This document shows, piece by piece, positions 7,783 through 15,328 of a stretch of 64,000 bases of DNA. Under the pieces are notes generated by a model, which saw only the letters and a list, made by a program, of their open reading frames with translations, searched no databases and had not been told where the DNA came from. The translations under genes and the position numbers were made by a program. How positions within the stretch are numbered: the stretch's first letter is position 1; each line of letters opens with the position of its first letter. The DNA is taken from the NCBI RefSeq assembly GCF_040120695.1, contig NZ_JBEEAC010000010.1, positions 148,948 to 212,947 on the forward strand, written 5' to 3'. The DNA is from Plantactinospora sp040120695 (GTDB lineage: Bacteria > Actinomycetota > Actinomycetes > Mycobacteriales > Micromonosporaceae).

Positions 7783-8788
7783 CGAGGTCGTGCTGGAGAC
7801 CCAAGGGTTGATCAAGCACTTCCCGATCACCCGCGGCATCGTCTTCCAGAAGAAGGTCGGTGCGGTACGCGCGGTGGATGGGATCGACCTGCAGTTGCGT
7901 CGGGGCGAGACCCTCGGCGTGGTCGGCGAGTCCGGCTGCGGCAAGTCGACCCTGGCGAAGCTGCTGGTGGGCCTGGAGAAGCCGACCAGCGGTGCGATCA
8001 ACGTCCGGGGCCAGGACATGACCCGGCTGACCGGCGGTGCGCTGCGGAGGGCCCGGCGCAACATCCAGATGGTGTTGCAGGATCCGTACACCTCGCTGAA
8101 CCCGCGGATGACCGTCGGCGACATCATCGGCGAACCCTTCGACATCCACCCGGAGGTCGCCCCGGCCGCCGAGCGGAAGCAGCGGGTTCGGGAGCTGCTG
8201 GATCTGGTCGGGTTGAACCCGGAGCACATCAACCGGTATCCGCACCAGTTCTCGGGTGGGCAGCGGCAGCGGATCGGGATCGCCCGGGCGCTCGCGCTCA
8301 AGCCGGAGATCATCGTCTGTGACGAGCCGGTGTCGGCGTTGGACGTGTCGATCCAGGCCCAGGTGATCAACCTGCTGGAAAGCCTCCAGGACGAGTTGGG
8401 GCTGTCGTACATCTTCATCGCGCACGACCTGTCGGTGGTGCGGCACATCGCCGACCGGGTCGCGGTGATGTACCTGGGCAAGATCGTGGAGATCGGCGTC
8501 GAGGACGAGATCTACGAGCGGCCGACCCACCCGTACACCCAGGCGCTGCTCTCGGCGGTACCGGTGCCGGACCCGACGCTGCGTGGCCAACGGGACCAGA
8601 TCGTCCTGGAGGGCGACGTGCCCTCGCCGGCCGACCCGCCGTCGGGCTGCCGGTTCCGCACCCGGTGCTGGAAGGCGCAGGAGATCTGCGCCAGCGAGGA
8701 GCCGCCGCTGGTGCGGCGGGAGCATTCGGCGCACCCGAGCGCGTGCCATTTCGCCGAGGAGCGGAACGTGGTGCACGCGGTCGAGTAG
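7763..8788 (+). CDS. ABC importer ATPase, DppF type (operon 1)
   Basis: Second ATPase, 341 aa, forming the heterodimer with the DppD-type subunit. Walker A is GESGCGKST, the Q-loop LQDPYTSLNPRM, the signature FSGGQRQRIGIARAL and Walker B IIVCDEPVSALD. A C-terminal Cys-containing extension (CRFRTRCWKAQEIC) follows. It starts inside the previous gene (20-bp overlap), so translation is probably coupled. Residues about 145-271 match the operon-2 paralogue almost exactly in DNA, unlike the rest of the gene. Confidence 0.93.
   Translation: MSQPSSDEVVLETQGLIKHFPITRGIVFQKKVGAVRAVDGIDLQLRRGETLGVVGESGCGKSTLAKLLVGLEKPTSGAINVRGQDMTRLTGGALRRARRNIQMVLQDPYTSLNPRMTVGDIIGEPFDIHPEVAPAAERKQRVRELLDLVGLNPEHINRYPHQFSGGQRQRIGIARALALKPEIIVCDEPVSALDVSIQAQVINLLESLQDELGLSYIFIAHDLSVVRHIADRVAVMYLGKIVEIGVEDEIYERPTHPYTQALLSAVPVPDPTLRGQRDQIVLEGDVPSPADPPSGCRFRTRCWKAQEICASEEPPLVRREHSAHPSACHFAEERNVVHAVE
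8195..8575 (+). repeat. Gene-conversion-like tract, copy 1
   Basis: 381 bp of this ATPase gene match 25056-25436 on the opposite strand. I count 12 mismatches by eye, about 97% identity, with an identical run of well over 100 bp. Immediately upstream the two genes diverge clearly, for example in the dozen codons before LLDLVG. The pattern fits recent exchange between the two operons. Confidence 0.8.
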
Positions 8789-8992
8789 ACCGGTCAGACG
8801 CGGTGGTTTGCCTGACCCGGCCGGCCACCGATGCTAGAAGAACGCCTCCTCAGTGCCCGGGGCGCGGGCCGCCATCCATGCGGCCGCGTCCCGGGCTCGC
8901 GTCTGTCCAGGCCAGCCTTGACCGACGACGGGCTGCAGGTGGCCGTCCCCGCCGCGACCGGCCGGCGGAGCGGGCCGGCAGGGGAGTACGGC

Positions 8993-9316
8993 TCAGAGCG
9001 GGCCGCGGCCGGCCCGCAGCAGCAGCAGGGCGAGCTGGGTCCCGTCGGCGCCGAGCGCATCCCGGAACCGGTCCAGGATCTCCCGCTCCCGGGAGAGGAC
9101 GAGCCGGGTGCCCCCGGAGGCCATCCGGGTCCGGCCGACCTGCTGGGAGAGCGCGGCGCGCTCCTGCCAGAGGGCGATCAGCTCACGGTCGATCTCGTCG
9201 ATCCGGTCCCGCAGCCCGAGGATGTGTTGCGAGGCGTCCGGCGCGCTCGTCCCGGTCTCGGGATCGGCGCCGTTCGCGGGAAGCTCTGCCACCTCTGCCG
9301 CCACCTCTGCCGCCAT
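8993..9316 (-). CDS. aroQ: Chorismate mutase, AroQ-delta (Rv0948c type)
   Basis: Chorismate to prephenate, the branch step to Phe and Tyr; 107 aa. After a variable 30-residue head comes one all-helical CM_2 domain (about 32-105). By alignment from memory to M. tuberculosis Rv0948c, the active-site set is present: R36, R53, R64, T70, V73, R76 and E77, in the shared block RMASGGTRLV. The C-terminus LLLLRAGRGPL matches the Rv0948c tail that rearranges when this weak enzyme is activated by DAHP synthase, so the same partnership is likely here (inference). An AAGGAGG 6 bases before the ATG at 9316 decides the start. The gene is preceded by an attenuator-like leader (9369-9515) and is divergent from pcrA. 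Confidence 0.92.
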   Translation of the reverse strand: MAAEVAAEVAELPANGADPETGTSAPDASQHILGLRDRIDEIDRELIALWQERAALSQQVGRTRMASGGTRLVLSREREILDRFRDALGADGTQLALLLLRAGRGPL

Positions 9317-9368
9317 GGGGTCCTCCTTGCCAGCCAGGTCCCCGGTGCCTGCATCCCGACGCGAAAAG

Positions 9369-9396
9369 GCCCCGGGCTTCAGGAGCCCGGGGCTTT
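9369..9396 (-). terminator. Intrinsic terminator of the aroQ attenuator
   Basis: On the minus strand: arm GCCCCGGGCT (9393-9384), 5-nt loop, arm AGCCCGGGGC (9378-9369), then CTTTTC. A 10-bp GC stem with a T-run is rare in this genome type. It sits 15 nt after the leader-peptide stop and 52 nt before the aroQ ATG, in the position of an attenuation terminator. Confidence 0.8.
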
Positions 9397-9408
9397 CGTA
9401 GGTCATGT

Positions 9409-9480
9409 TCAGGCGCGACCCACGGCTGCCGGACTCCCGGAGCCGTAGTAAAAGAAGTAGGCCTGCGCCCGATGGATCAC
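9409..9480 (-). CDS. Phe/Tyr leader peptide for aroQ attenuation
   Basis: A 23-codon frame from GTG (9480) to TGA (9409): VIHRAQAYFFYYGSGSPAAV, then GRA. Five consecutive aromatic codons (TAC TTC TTT TAC TAC, 9459-9445) are a classic control region for amino acids made by the downstream enzyme. The GTG lies 6 bp past a -10 hexamer, so the transcript probably begins at the start codon itself (leaderless). Right after the control codons the RNA can fold as GGCTCCGG-GAGT-CCGG(C)AGCC (9444-9424). The segment AGCCGTGGG (9427-9419) can pair imperfectly with the 5' arm of the terminator (CCCCGGGCT), a candidate antiterminator. What is seen: peptide, promoter, hairpins. What is inferred: ribosome stalling at low Phe/Tyr relieves termination. 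Confidence 0.75.
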   Translation of the reverse strand: MIHRAQAYFFYYGSGSPAAVGRA

Positions 9481-9486
9481 GGGTTG

Positions 9487-9515
9487 AGTATGCCCAGCCA
9501 CCGGTGTCTTGGCAA
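9487..9515 (-). promoter_or_regulatory. Promoter of the aroQ leader
   Basis: On the minus strand, -35 TTGCCA (9515-9510), exactly 17 bp spacer, -10 CATACT (9492-9487), then 6 bp to the GTG of the leader peptide. The spacing predicts a transcription start at 9480 or next to it. Confidence 0.65.
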
Positions 9516-9624
9516 GCGGATCGGCGATGCCGGGGAAGGTGACCTTCGGGAACAATCCGGTCGAGGCGGGTAGTGCCCGGCGGAGGCAGAGGTTGTCTCC
9601 CCGCCGGCATAGACTCGCCAGGCG

Positions 9625-12030
9625 ATGCATGCTCTCTTCGAACCCCCGCCGCCCTCCGTCCCGCCGTCCCAGGGCACACCCCGGCACCGGCCGTCCGGTC
9701 CCGATCCGCAGGCCCTGCTGGCCGGGCTGAACGGGCCACAGCGGGACGCGGTGACCCACTCCGGGGCACCGCTGCTGATCGTCGCCGGTGCCGGCTCGGG
9801 CAAGACCCGGGTGCTGACCCACCGGATCGCCTACCTGCTCGCTGCCCGGGACGTGCACCCGGGGCAGATCATCGCGATCACCTTCACCAACAAGGCGGCC
9901 GGGGAGATGAAGGACCGGGTCGCCGCGCTGGTCGGGCCGAGAGCCCGGCTGATGTGGGTGTCGACGTTCCACTCCGCCTGCGTACGCATCCTGCGGGCCG
10001 AGCACGAGCACGCCGGCCTGAAGTCGACGTTCTCGATCTACGACGCCGACGACTCGCGCCGGCTGATGCAGTTGGTCACCCGGGAACTGGACCTCGACCC
10101 GAAGCGCTATCCGGCCCGAGGGCTGACCACGCAGGTCTCGAACCTGAAGAACGAGCTGGTCGACCCGGAGACCTTCGCCGCCCGGGCGAAGGGGCCGAAC
10201 GAGCGGGCGCTGGCCGAGGCGTACACGCTCTACCAGCGGCGGCTGACCGAGGCGCACGCGCTCGACTTCGACGATCTGATCATGACGACTGTGCACCTGC
10301 TCCAGTCGCATCCGCACGTCGCGGAGAGCTACCGCCGCCGGTTCCGGCACGTCCTGGTCGACGAATACCAGGACACCAACGCCGCGCAGTACACGCTGGT
10401 CAAGGAGCTGGTCGGCGGCACACCCGGGGTCGATCCGGCCGAGCTCTGCGTCGTCGGCGACGCCGACCAGTCGATCTACGCGTTCCGCGGCGCCACCATC
10501 CGGAACATCCTCGAGTTCGAGCGGGACTTCACCGACGCCCGGACCATCCTGCTCGAACAGAACTACCGCTCCACCCAGACGATCCTCAACGCCGCCAACG
10601 CGGTGATCGAGCGCAACAGCTCCCGCAAGCCGAAGCGGCTGTGGAGCGAGGAGGGGGCGGGGGAGCAGATCGTCGGTTACGTCGCCGACACCGAGCACGC
10701 CGAGGCGGACTGGGTGGGCAGGGAGATCGACCGGCTCTGTGACGCCGGTGCGGCCCGCCCCGGCGACGTGGCGGTCTTCTACCGCACCAACGCGCAGTCC
10801 CGGGTCTTCGAAGAGGTCTTCATCCGGGTCGGGCTCCCCTACAAGGTGGTCGGCGGGGTCCGGTTCTACGAGCGCAAGGAGGTCCGGGACGCCCTGGCCT
10901 ACCTCCGCGCCGTGGTCAACGACGACGACACGGTGAGCATCCGGCGGATCCTCAACACCCCGCGGCGGGGCATCGGCGACCGGGCCGAGGCCTGTGTGGA
11001 GGCACTCGCCACCCGGGACCGGATCTCGTTCGGCGCCGCGCTGCGCCGGGCCGCCGAGGCGCCCGGCATCTCCACCCGGTCGGCCAACGCGATCGCCGAG
11101 TTCGTCAGCCTGCTCGACGGGCTGCGGGAGCTGGCCGGGACCGCCCTGCCGGAGGAGGTGCTGGAGGCGGTGCTGACCCGCTCGGGCTACCTCGGCGAGC
11201 TGGAGGAGAGCCTCGACCCGCAGGACGCCGGCCGGGTGGAGAACCTCCAGGAACTGGTCAGCGTCGCCCGGGAGTACACCGAACGGGTGGAGGCGCTGGC
11301 CGACGAGGGCGGCACCGGTGCCACCCTGGCCGGCTTCCTGGAGCAGGTCGCGCTGGTCGCCGACGCCGACCAGGTGCCGTCGGACGACCCCGACCACCAG
11401 GGCGTGGTGACCCTGATGACCCTGCACACCGCCAAGGGGCTGGAGTTCCCGGTGGTCTTCCTGACCGGGCTGGAGGACGGCGTCTTCCCGCACCTGCGGG
11501 CGCTGGGCGACAACCGGGAGCTGGAGGAGGAGCGCCGGCTGGCGTACGTCGGGATCACCCGGGCCCGCAAGCGGCTCTACCTGTCCCGGGCGGTGACCCG
11601 GTCGGCCTGGGGGCAGCCGTCCTACAACCCGCCGTCCCGGTTCGTCGACGAGTTGCCGGGCGACCTGGTCCGCTGGGAGCGCACCGGGGCCGCCTACACC
11701 TCCTGGTCCGGGAGCGGCGGCGGGGTGGGCGGCAGGTCCGGCGCCGAGGAACGGTCCGGCGCCTATCGGGGCGGCGGCTTCTCCGGGGGTACGCCGAAGG
11801 CGGCCCAGCTCGCCTCCCGGCTCGGCATCGACGGCAGCCGGCTCAGCACCGCGAGCGAGTTGAAGCAGCCGCCCAAGGTCGCGGTCGGGGACCGGGTCAA
11901 CCACCAGCGCTACGGTCTCGGCCGGGTGCTGGCGGTCGAGGGACACGGCTCCGCTGCCCGGGCACAGATCGACTTCGGTGACCAGACGCTCTGGCTGGTG
12001 CTCCGGCACGCGCCGCTCGACAAGCTCTGA
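9625..12030 (+). CDS. pcrA: ATP-dependent DNA helicase PcrA/UvrD
   Basis: SF1A 3'-5' helicase for repair and conflict resolution, 801 aa. Helicase motifs run in order: Walker A AGAGSGKT (about 54-61), motif Ia (TFTNKAAGEMKDR), motif II DEYQDTN, motif III (GDADQSIYAFRGA), motif IV (LEQNYRST), motif V (TLHTAKGLEFPVVFL) and motif VI (YVGITRARKRL). The C-terminus has a Gly/Ser-rich linker and the PcrA tudor-like domain (VAVGDRVNHQRYGLGRVLAV), which in other bacteria contacts RNA polymerase. It is divergent from the aroQ leader and converges on an M23 peptidase gene 18 bp away. No clear Shine-Dalgarno precedes the ATG; a TAGACT hexamer 9 bp upstream might make a short or leaderless mRNA. Confidence 0.96.
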   Translation: MHALFEPPPPSVPPSQGTPRHRPSGPDPQALLAGLNGPQRDAVTHSGAPLLIVAGAGSGKTRVLTHRIAYLLAARDVHPGQIIAITFTNKAAGEMKDRVAALVGPRARLMWVSTFHSACVRILRAEHEHAGLKSTFSIYDADDSRRLMQLVTRELDLDPKRYPARGLTTQVSNLKNELVDPETFAARAKGPNERALAEAYTLYQRRLTEAHALDFDDLIMTTVHLLQSHPHVAESYRRRFRHVLVDEYQDTNAAQYTLVKELVGGTPGVDPAELCVVGDADQSIYAFRGATIRNILEFERDFTDARTILLEQNYRSTQTILNAANAVIERNSSRKPKRLWSEEGAGEQIVGYVADTEHAEADWVGREIDRLCDAGAARPGDVAVFYRTNAQSRVFEEVFIRVGLPYKVVGGVRFYERKEVRDALAYLRAVVNDDDTVSIRRILNTPRRGIGDRAEACVEALATRDRISFGAALRRAAEAPGISTRSANAIAEFVSLLDGLRELAGTALPEEVLEAVLTRSGYLGELEESLDPQDAGRVENLQELVSVAREYTERVEALADEGGTGATLAGFLEQVALVADADQVPSDDPDHQGVVTLMTLHTAKGLEFPVVFLTGLEDGVFPHLRALGDNRELEEERRLAYVGITRARKRLYLSRAVTRSAWGQPSYNPPSRFVDELPGDLVRWERTGAAYTSWSGSGGGVGGRSGAEERSGAYRGGGFSGGTPKAAQLASRLGIDGSRLSTASELKQPPKVAVGDRVNHQRYGLGRVLAVEGHGSAARAQIDFGDQTLWLVLRHAPLDKL

Positions 12031-12048
12031 GCGCCGCCGGCTGCCGGC

Positions 12049-12873
12049 TCAGCAGCCCAGATCCACCCCGCGGGCCCGCATCCACGGTGCCGGGTCGACC
12101 TGGTTCCACAGCCCGTCGTGCACCTCGAAGTGCAGGTGTGGGCCGGTGGAGTCACCGGTGGAACCCTCGTACCCGATCACCTGGCCGGGCTTGACCCGCT
12201 GCCCGACGCTGACCACGGTCCGACTCTGGTGGGCGTAGTGGGTGAGCCAGCCGTCGCCGTGGTCGACGACCACCGAGATGCCGTACCCGGCGAAGGCCCA
12301 GCCGGCGTCGACCACCGTGCCGGCCCCGGCGGCCCGGATCGGGGTCTCGGCCGGCATCGCCAGATCGATGCCGGCGTGCATCGTTCCCCAGCGCATCCCG
12401 TAGCAGGACGTGACGGCGGCGGCCGGCATCGGGTGGACCCAGGCGGCCGCCTTCCGGCTCGCGGTCGGGCTGGCCGCCTTCGCGGAGGTGCTGCTCCGGT
12501 TCGGCGCCGCGGTCGGCGGTCGGGTGGTCGCGGTGGCGCCCGGCGTGGGTGTCGCGGTCGGCGTCGGGGAGGTCGTCGGGGTGGCGACCGGTTCCCGGGC
12601 GGACCGGTCGGCACGCTGCCCGGCGGCGGCCCGGGCCGACTCCTCGGCGGCCACCGACACCCGGTCGGTGGAGCGGTCGCCGCCGACGGCCACCGCCGTC
12701 ACCGTGCCGGCCACGGCGAGGCCGAGCAGTGCGACGAGCCCGGGTACGAGGTACCGGCTCCGGCCGGCGATCCGGTGCCGGGCGACGCCGGAGCCTCCGG
12801 TACGCCGGCTCGGGGCGGGCCCGGCGGCCCGGTCCTCGGTCGTCTCGGGCTGGTTCGGCTCGGTCTCCGGCAC
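12049..12873 (-). CDS. M23 metallopeptidase with N-terminal membrane anchor
   Basis: Probable peptidoglycan endopeptidase, 274 aa. A basic, Arg/Pro-rich cytoplasmic head is followed by one transmembrane helix (about 42-66, LVPGLVALLGLAVAGTVTAV). Next comes a Thr/Pro/Ala-rich linker, then the C-terminal LytM/M23 domain (about 150-274) with zinc motifs HAGID and HLHFE. The catalytic domain should face the wall. The next gene on the same strand is a second M23 protein, but a terminator and about 270 bp separate them, so they are independent units. Confidence 0.9.
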   Translation of the reverse strand: MPETEPNQPETTEDRAAGPAPSRRTGGSGVARHRIAGRSRYLVPGLVALLGLAVAGTVTAVAVGGDRSTDRVSVAAEESARAAAGQRADRSAREPVATPTTSPTPTATPTPGATATTRPPTAAPNRSSTSAKAASPTASRKAAAWVHPMPAAAVTSCYGMRWGTMHAGIDLAMPAETPIRAAGAGTVVDAGWAFAGYGISVVVDHGDGWLTHYAHQSRTVVSVGQRVKPGQVIGYEGSTGDSTGPHLHFEVHDGLWNQVDPAPWMRARGVDLGC

Positions 12874-13095
12874 GACGGATCCCTTCTGGCTGGGGTACGG
12901 ACCCGGAGATGGTGGCCGGAGTGGTGCTGCCGGGCTGGCAGCGGGTTGCCGACACCGACGGCGGGCGGACGCCTGCAGCGGCGTTATGCCGGAAATCCAC
13001 CTGGATGGCGCCGGACACGCACGACTCGGCTGTGCCGTCGATCACATCCGTGGGTGTGGCGCAGGAAACTTTGTCGTACGTCGGAGAAAAGAAAA

Positions 13096-13121
13096 CCGCC
13101 CGACCGGCATCGATCGGGCGG
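13096..13121 (-). terminator. Intrinsic terminator of the second M23 gene
   Basis: On the minus strand an 8-bp stem (CCGCCCGA/TCGGGCGG) is followed by TTTTCTTTT, a good Rho-independent terminator 20 bp after the stop codon of the gene at 13142. The rest of 12874-13095 should hold the promoter of the first M23 gene; I see no clear hexamers. Confidence 0.8.
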
Positions 13122-13141
13122 CAAAGCGGCGTTACGCGTGG

Positions 13142-13870
13142 TCAGGAAGCGGCCACGCCAGCATATGGGTCGTCCACCTTGAGTTGGATGTCCACTTTCC
13201 GGTCCCGGAGGTAGGGGATCGGGTCGGTCGGCTTGCCATTGACATGAAGCTCGAGGTGCAGGTGCGAGCCGTAGGCGTGGCCGGTGTTGCCGACCAGGCC
13301 GAGCTGATCGCCGGCCTTGACCTCCTGCCCCTCGCTGACCAGAAGCTTCGACGAGTGCCCGTAGATGGACTCGGTGCCGTCGGCGTGCTGGACGATCACG
13401 CAGTAGCCGTACCCGCCGAACCAGCCGGCCTTGGTCACCGTGCCCGCGTGCACCGCGTTGAACGGGGTCCCCTCGGGGGCGGCCAGGTCGATGCCGGCGT
13501 GCAGCTTGTTCCACTTCATCCCGTAGGGCGAGGTGAAGCTGTAGTTTTCGAGCGGAAGCAGCCAGACGTCGGGGGCGGCGGCCAGGGTGGAGGCGAGCCC
13601 GTCCCCCTGGTCGCTGCGGGACGCGGGCGGCTGCTGGGCGTCGGCGGCCCGCGCGCTCAGGTCCTCGCTGGTGGCGGCGGCCTTCTCCAGGTCCGCCAGC
13701 GCGGAGGGGCTGACCGCCTTGGCGTCCGGCAGTGCTCCCGCGCCGAGCGCGACGACGCCGGCTCCGACGAACGCGGTGGTGACGACGGCGGCGTAGCGAC
13801 TGCGCGGGGGTGTGGGGACGCGACGTCGCCCTCGATAGCGATCGGGCTCAGACGACAGGCGCTGGCGCAC
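13142..13870 (-). CDS. M23 metallopeptidase, secreted or anchored
   Basis: Peptidoglycan peptidase-like protein of 242 aa. The N-terminal region is basic, followed by a hydrophobic segment (YAAVVTTAFVGAGVVALGAG) that is a signal or anchor. A short helical, Ala-rich linker leads into the M23 domain with HAGID and HLHLEL zinc motifs. The GTG at 13870 is chosen because GGAGGG lies 6-7 bases upstream; the frame itself stays open to 13996. The domain is similar to the neighbour at 12049 but clearly diverged. A terminator with T-run follows. Confidence 0.88.
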   Translation of the reverse strand: MRQRLSSEPDRYRGRRRVPTPPRSRYAAVVTTAFVGAGVVALGAGALPDAKAVSPSALADLEKAAATSEDLSARAADAQQPPASRSDQGDGLASTLAAAPDVWLLPLENYSFTSPYGMKWNKLHAGIDLAAPEGTPFNAVHAGTVTKAGWFGGYGYCVIVQHADGTESIYGHSSKLLVSEGQEVKAGDQLGLVGNTGHAYGSHLHLELHVNGKPTDPIPYLRDRKVDIQLKVDDPYAGVAAS

Positions 13871-14386
13871 GCACACCCTCCGTTGTCGGGTCAGTGTTGC
13901 GACCGTGACCGATGTTCGACCATCGGGATGAACTCCGGTTGACCGCGTTGTCGCCCGGTCATGGACCTGATGACAACCGTGGGCCACGGTAACCAACCCC
14001 TAGGCGCGCCACAAGTCGCAGCGCCAGATTGCCGGCGCACTGTGCGGTTGTGCGTCATGGAATGCCATATCTCGTAACCTTTTGCGATCGCTCTCGTTAG
14101 TAGCGCTCAGTAACTTTCGGGCTAGCAACGTGTCATCGATCCGACTCGTGGCGGAACCTGCGCGGGCGGACCCCTAGGGGTATGGCCCGGGCGACTGCCT
14201 GGGCTCGTCACCCGGCTCGTCCCCACCTCGTCACCCGGTCGGCCCGTCACCCACCTTGTCGCCCGGTCGGCTCGTCACCCACCTTGTCGCCCGGCTCGTT
14301 GCCCGGGTGAGTTCCCGGGCAGCCGTCCGCCGGGTTACCGTTCGTTAAGGTAACTCTGGCCGGTGTCCAGGAAAGGTGTTGCGCTG
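13871..14386. other. Gene-free stretch with degenerate repeats
   Basis: About 516 bp between a minus-strand M23 gene and a plus-strand B12 protein gene. It holds a short palindrome around 13976-13990 (ACCGTGG/CCACGGT), relatively AT-rich sequence near 14050-14110 that may carry the M23 promoter, and the repeats at 14197-14300. I compared it with the c-di-AMP (ydaO) riboswitch often found before actinobacterial wall hydrolases and saw no match. Confidence 0.5.
14197..14300. repeat. Degenerate 28-bp direct repeats
   Basis: The unit CGTCACCCACCTTGTCGCCC starts at 14245 and again at 14273, a 28-bp period. Weaker CTCGTCACCCGG-type copies lie on the left side. It is non-coding in appearance, its function is unknown, and it lies about 90 bp ahead of the next gene. 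Confidence 0.65.
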
Positions 14387-14794
14387 ATGAGTTCTCGGAT
14401 CCGGGTGGTCGTTGCCAAGCCTGGCCTGGATGGGCACGACCGGGGGGCGAAGGTGGTCGCCCGGGCCCTGCGAGATGCCGGTATGGAGGTCATCTACACC
14501 GGACTGCACCAGACGCCCGAGCAGATCGTCGAGACGGCGATCCAGGAGGACGCCGACGCGATCGGCCTGTCGGTGCTCTCCGGGGCCCACATGACGCTCT
14601 TCCGCCGGGTGCTGGAACTGCTCGCCGAGCGGGACGCGGCCGACCTGGTCGTCTTCGGCGGCGGGATCATCCCGGACGCGGACATCCCCGAACTGGAGCG
14701 GCTCGGGGTGGCGAAGATCTTCACCCCGGGCGCCACCACCGGCGCGATCGTGGAGTGGGTCCGGACCAACGTGGGTCAACCGGTCGTCGGCTGA
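14387..14794 (+). CDS. Cobalamin B12-binding domain protein (acyl-CoA mutase small-subunit type)
   Basis: Stand-alone B12-binding domain of 135 aa, very like the C-terminal domain of methylmalonyl-CoA mutase and the separate small subunit of isobutyryl-CoA mutase (about 136 aa). The base-off/His-on signature is complete: DGHDRG (D..H..G), then SVLSG and GGGIIP. It needs a separate catalytic subunit, not in this window. It sits just upstream of sucCD, which fits propionyl/methylmalonyl-CoA entry to succinyl-CoA. I chose ATG 14387 over an upstream GTG at 14363 because family proteins start directly at SSRIRVVVAKPG. Confidence 0.88.
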   Translation: MSSRIRVVVAKPGLDGHDRGAKVVARALRDAGMEVIYTGLHQTPEQIVETAIQEDADAIGLSVLSGAHMTLFRRVLELLAERDAADLVVFGGGIIPDADIPELERLGVAKIFTPGATTGAIVEWVRTNVGQPVVG

Positions 14795-14867
14795 TCGCCG
14801 GCTGTCCGCCCACCCTCGTCGCCGGACCGTTCGTCGCACCGTAGCCCGGGCGCACCGGAAATGGGGG

Positions 14868-14902
14868 AGAGGCCGGACGCACCCCTCACACGTCCGGCCT
14901 CT
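14868..14902 (+). terminator. Hairpin terminator after the B12-binding protein gene
   Basis: Perfect 12-bp stem AGAGGCCGGACG (14868-14879) with its complement at 14891-14902 and an 11-nt loop, 73 bp after the stop codon. It separates this gene from sucCD. Confidence 0.75.
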
Positions 14903-15109
14903 CTATGCGCGATGCCCCGCCGCCACCCCTCGACCGACAGGGCATCGGCCGCTTCGTCATCGCGCCCCCCAGCGCTCCGACATCAGACTCAACGAGGTCC
15001 CTTACCCGGGGTTACGCCGACCGGGGAATCTTTTCCCGGCCACGCCCGACCAGTCGGGCCGGGCCAACCGCCGCCCCGCTGCCGCCTTATCCCACCCCGG
15101 GCGTTCTAC

Positions 15110-15192
15110 TGTCGCGTTATCGCACACGGGACACCTGGCTGTCGCGTTATCGCACACGGGCACCTTGCTGTGCGTTATCGCACATCGAGCAC
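15110..15192 (+). repeat. Three iterated GCGTTATCGCACA sites upstream of sucC
   Basis: GCGTTATCGCACA occurs three times, starting near 15114, 15144 and 15172 (periods 30 and 28). The first two lie in a longer shared unit beginning TGTCGCGTTATCGCACACGG. They lie 135-215 bp before the sucC start in an otherwise gene-free 534-bp gap. Evenly spaced iterons close to three helical turns suggest a binding array or a small dispersed repeat; I do not recognise the regulator. Confidence 0.7.
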
Positions 15193-15328
15193 CCACGTGA
15201 ATGCCGGGCGTGGTCACCTCGCTAGGCTGCGGCCGATGGCCTGTTCGTGCCTACAGCAGGCTCAAACTCATTCACACGCTGGCGGCGGTGCGACGGCGCG
15301 CCGCGGAGACGGGACGGGACGCGCAATC

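Noticed and set aside
9499..12009. Minus-strand open frame continuous with the aromatic leader peptide, antisense to pcrA
   Set aside because: Only the last 23 codons (9480-9409) have their own promoter and fitting content; the rest is a shadow of pcrA.
13871..14110. c-di-AMP (ydaO) riboswitch before the M23 peptidase gene
   Set aside because: Expected by context, but the conserved core segments are not recognisable in this leader.
14197..15192. Possible CRISPR array (short repeats in two clusters)
   Set aside because: Repeats are only two or three copies, with spacers that are themselves similar and no cas genes nearby.
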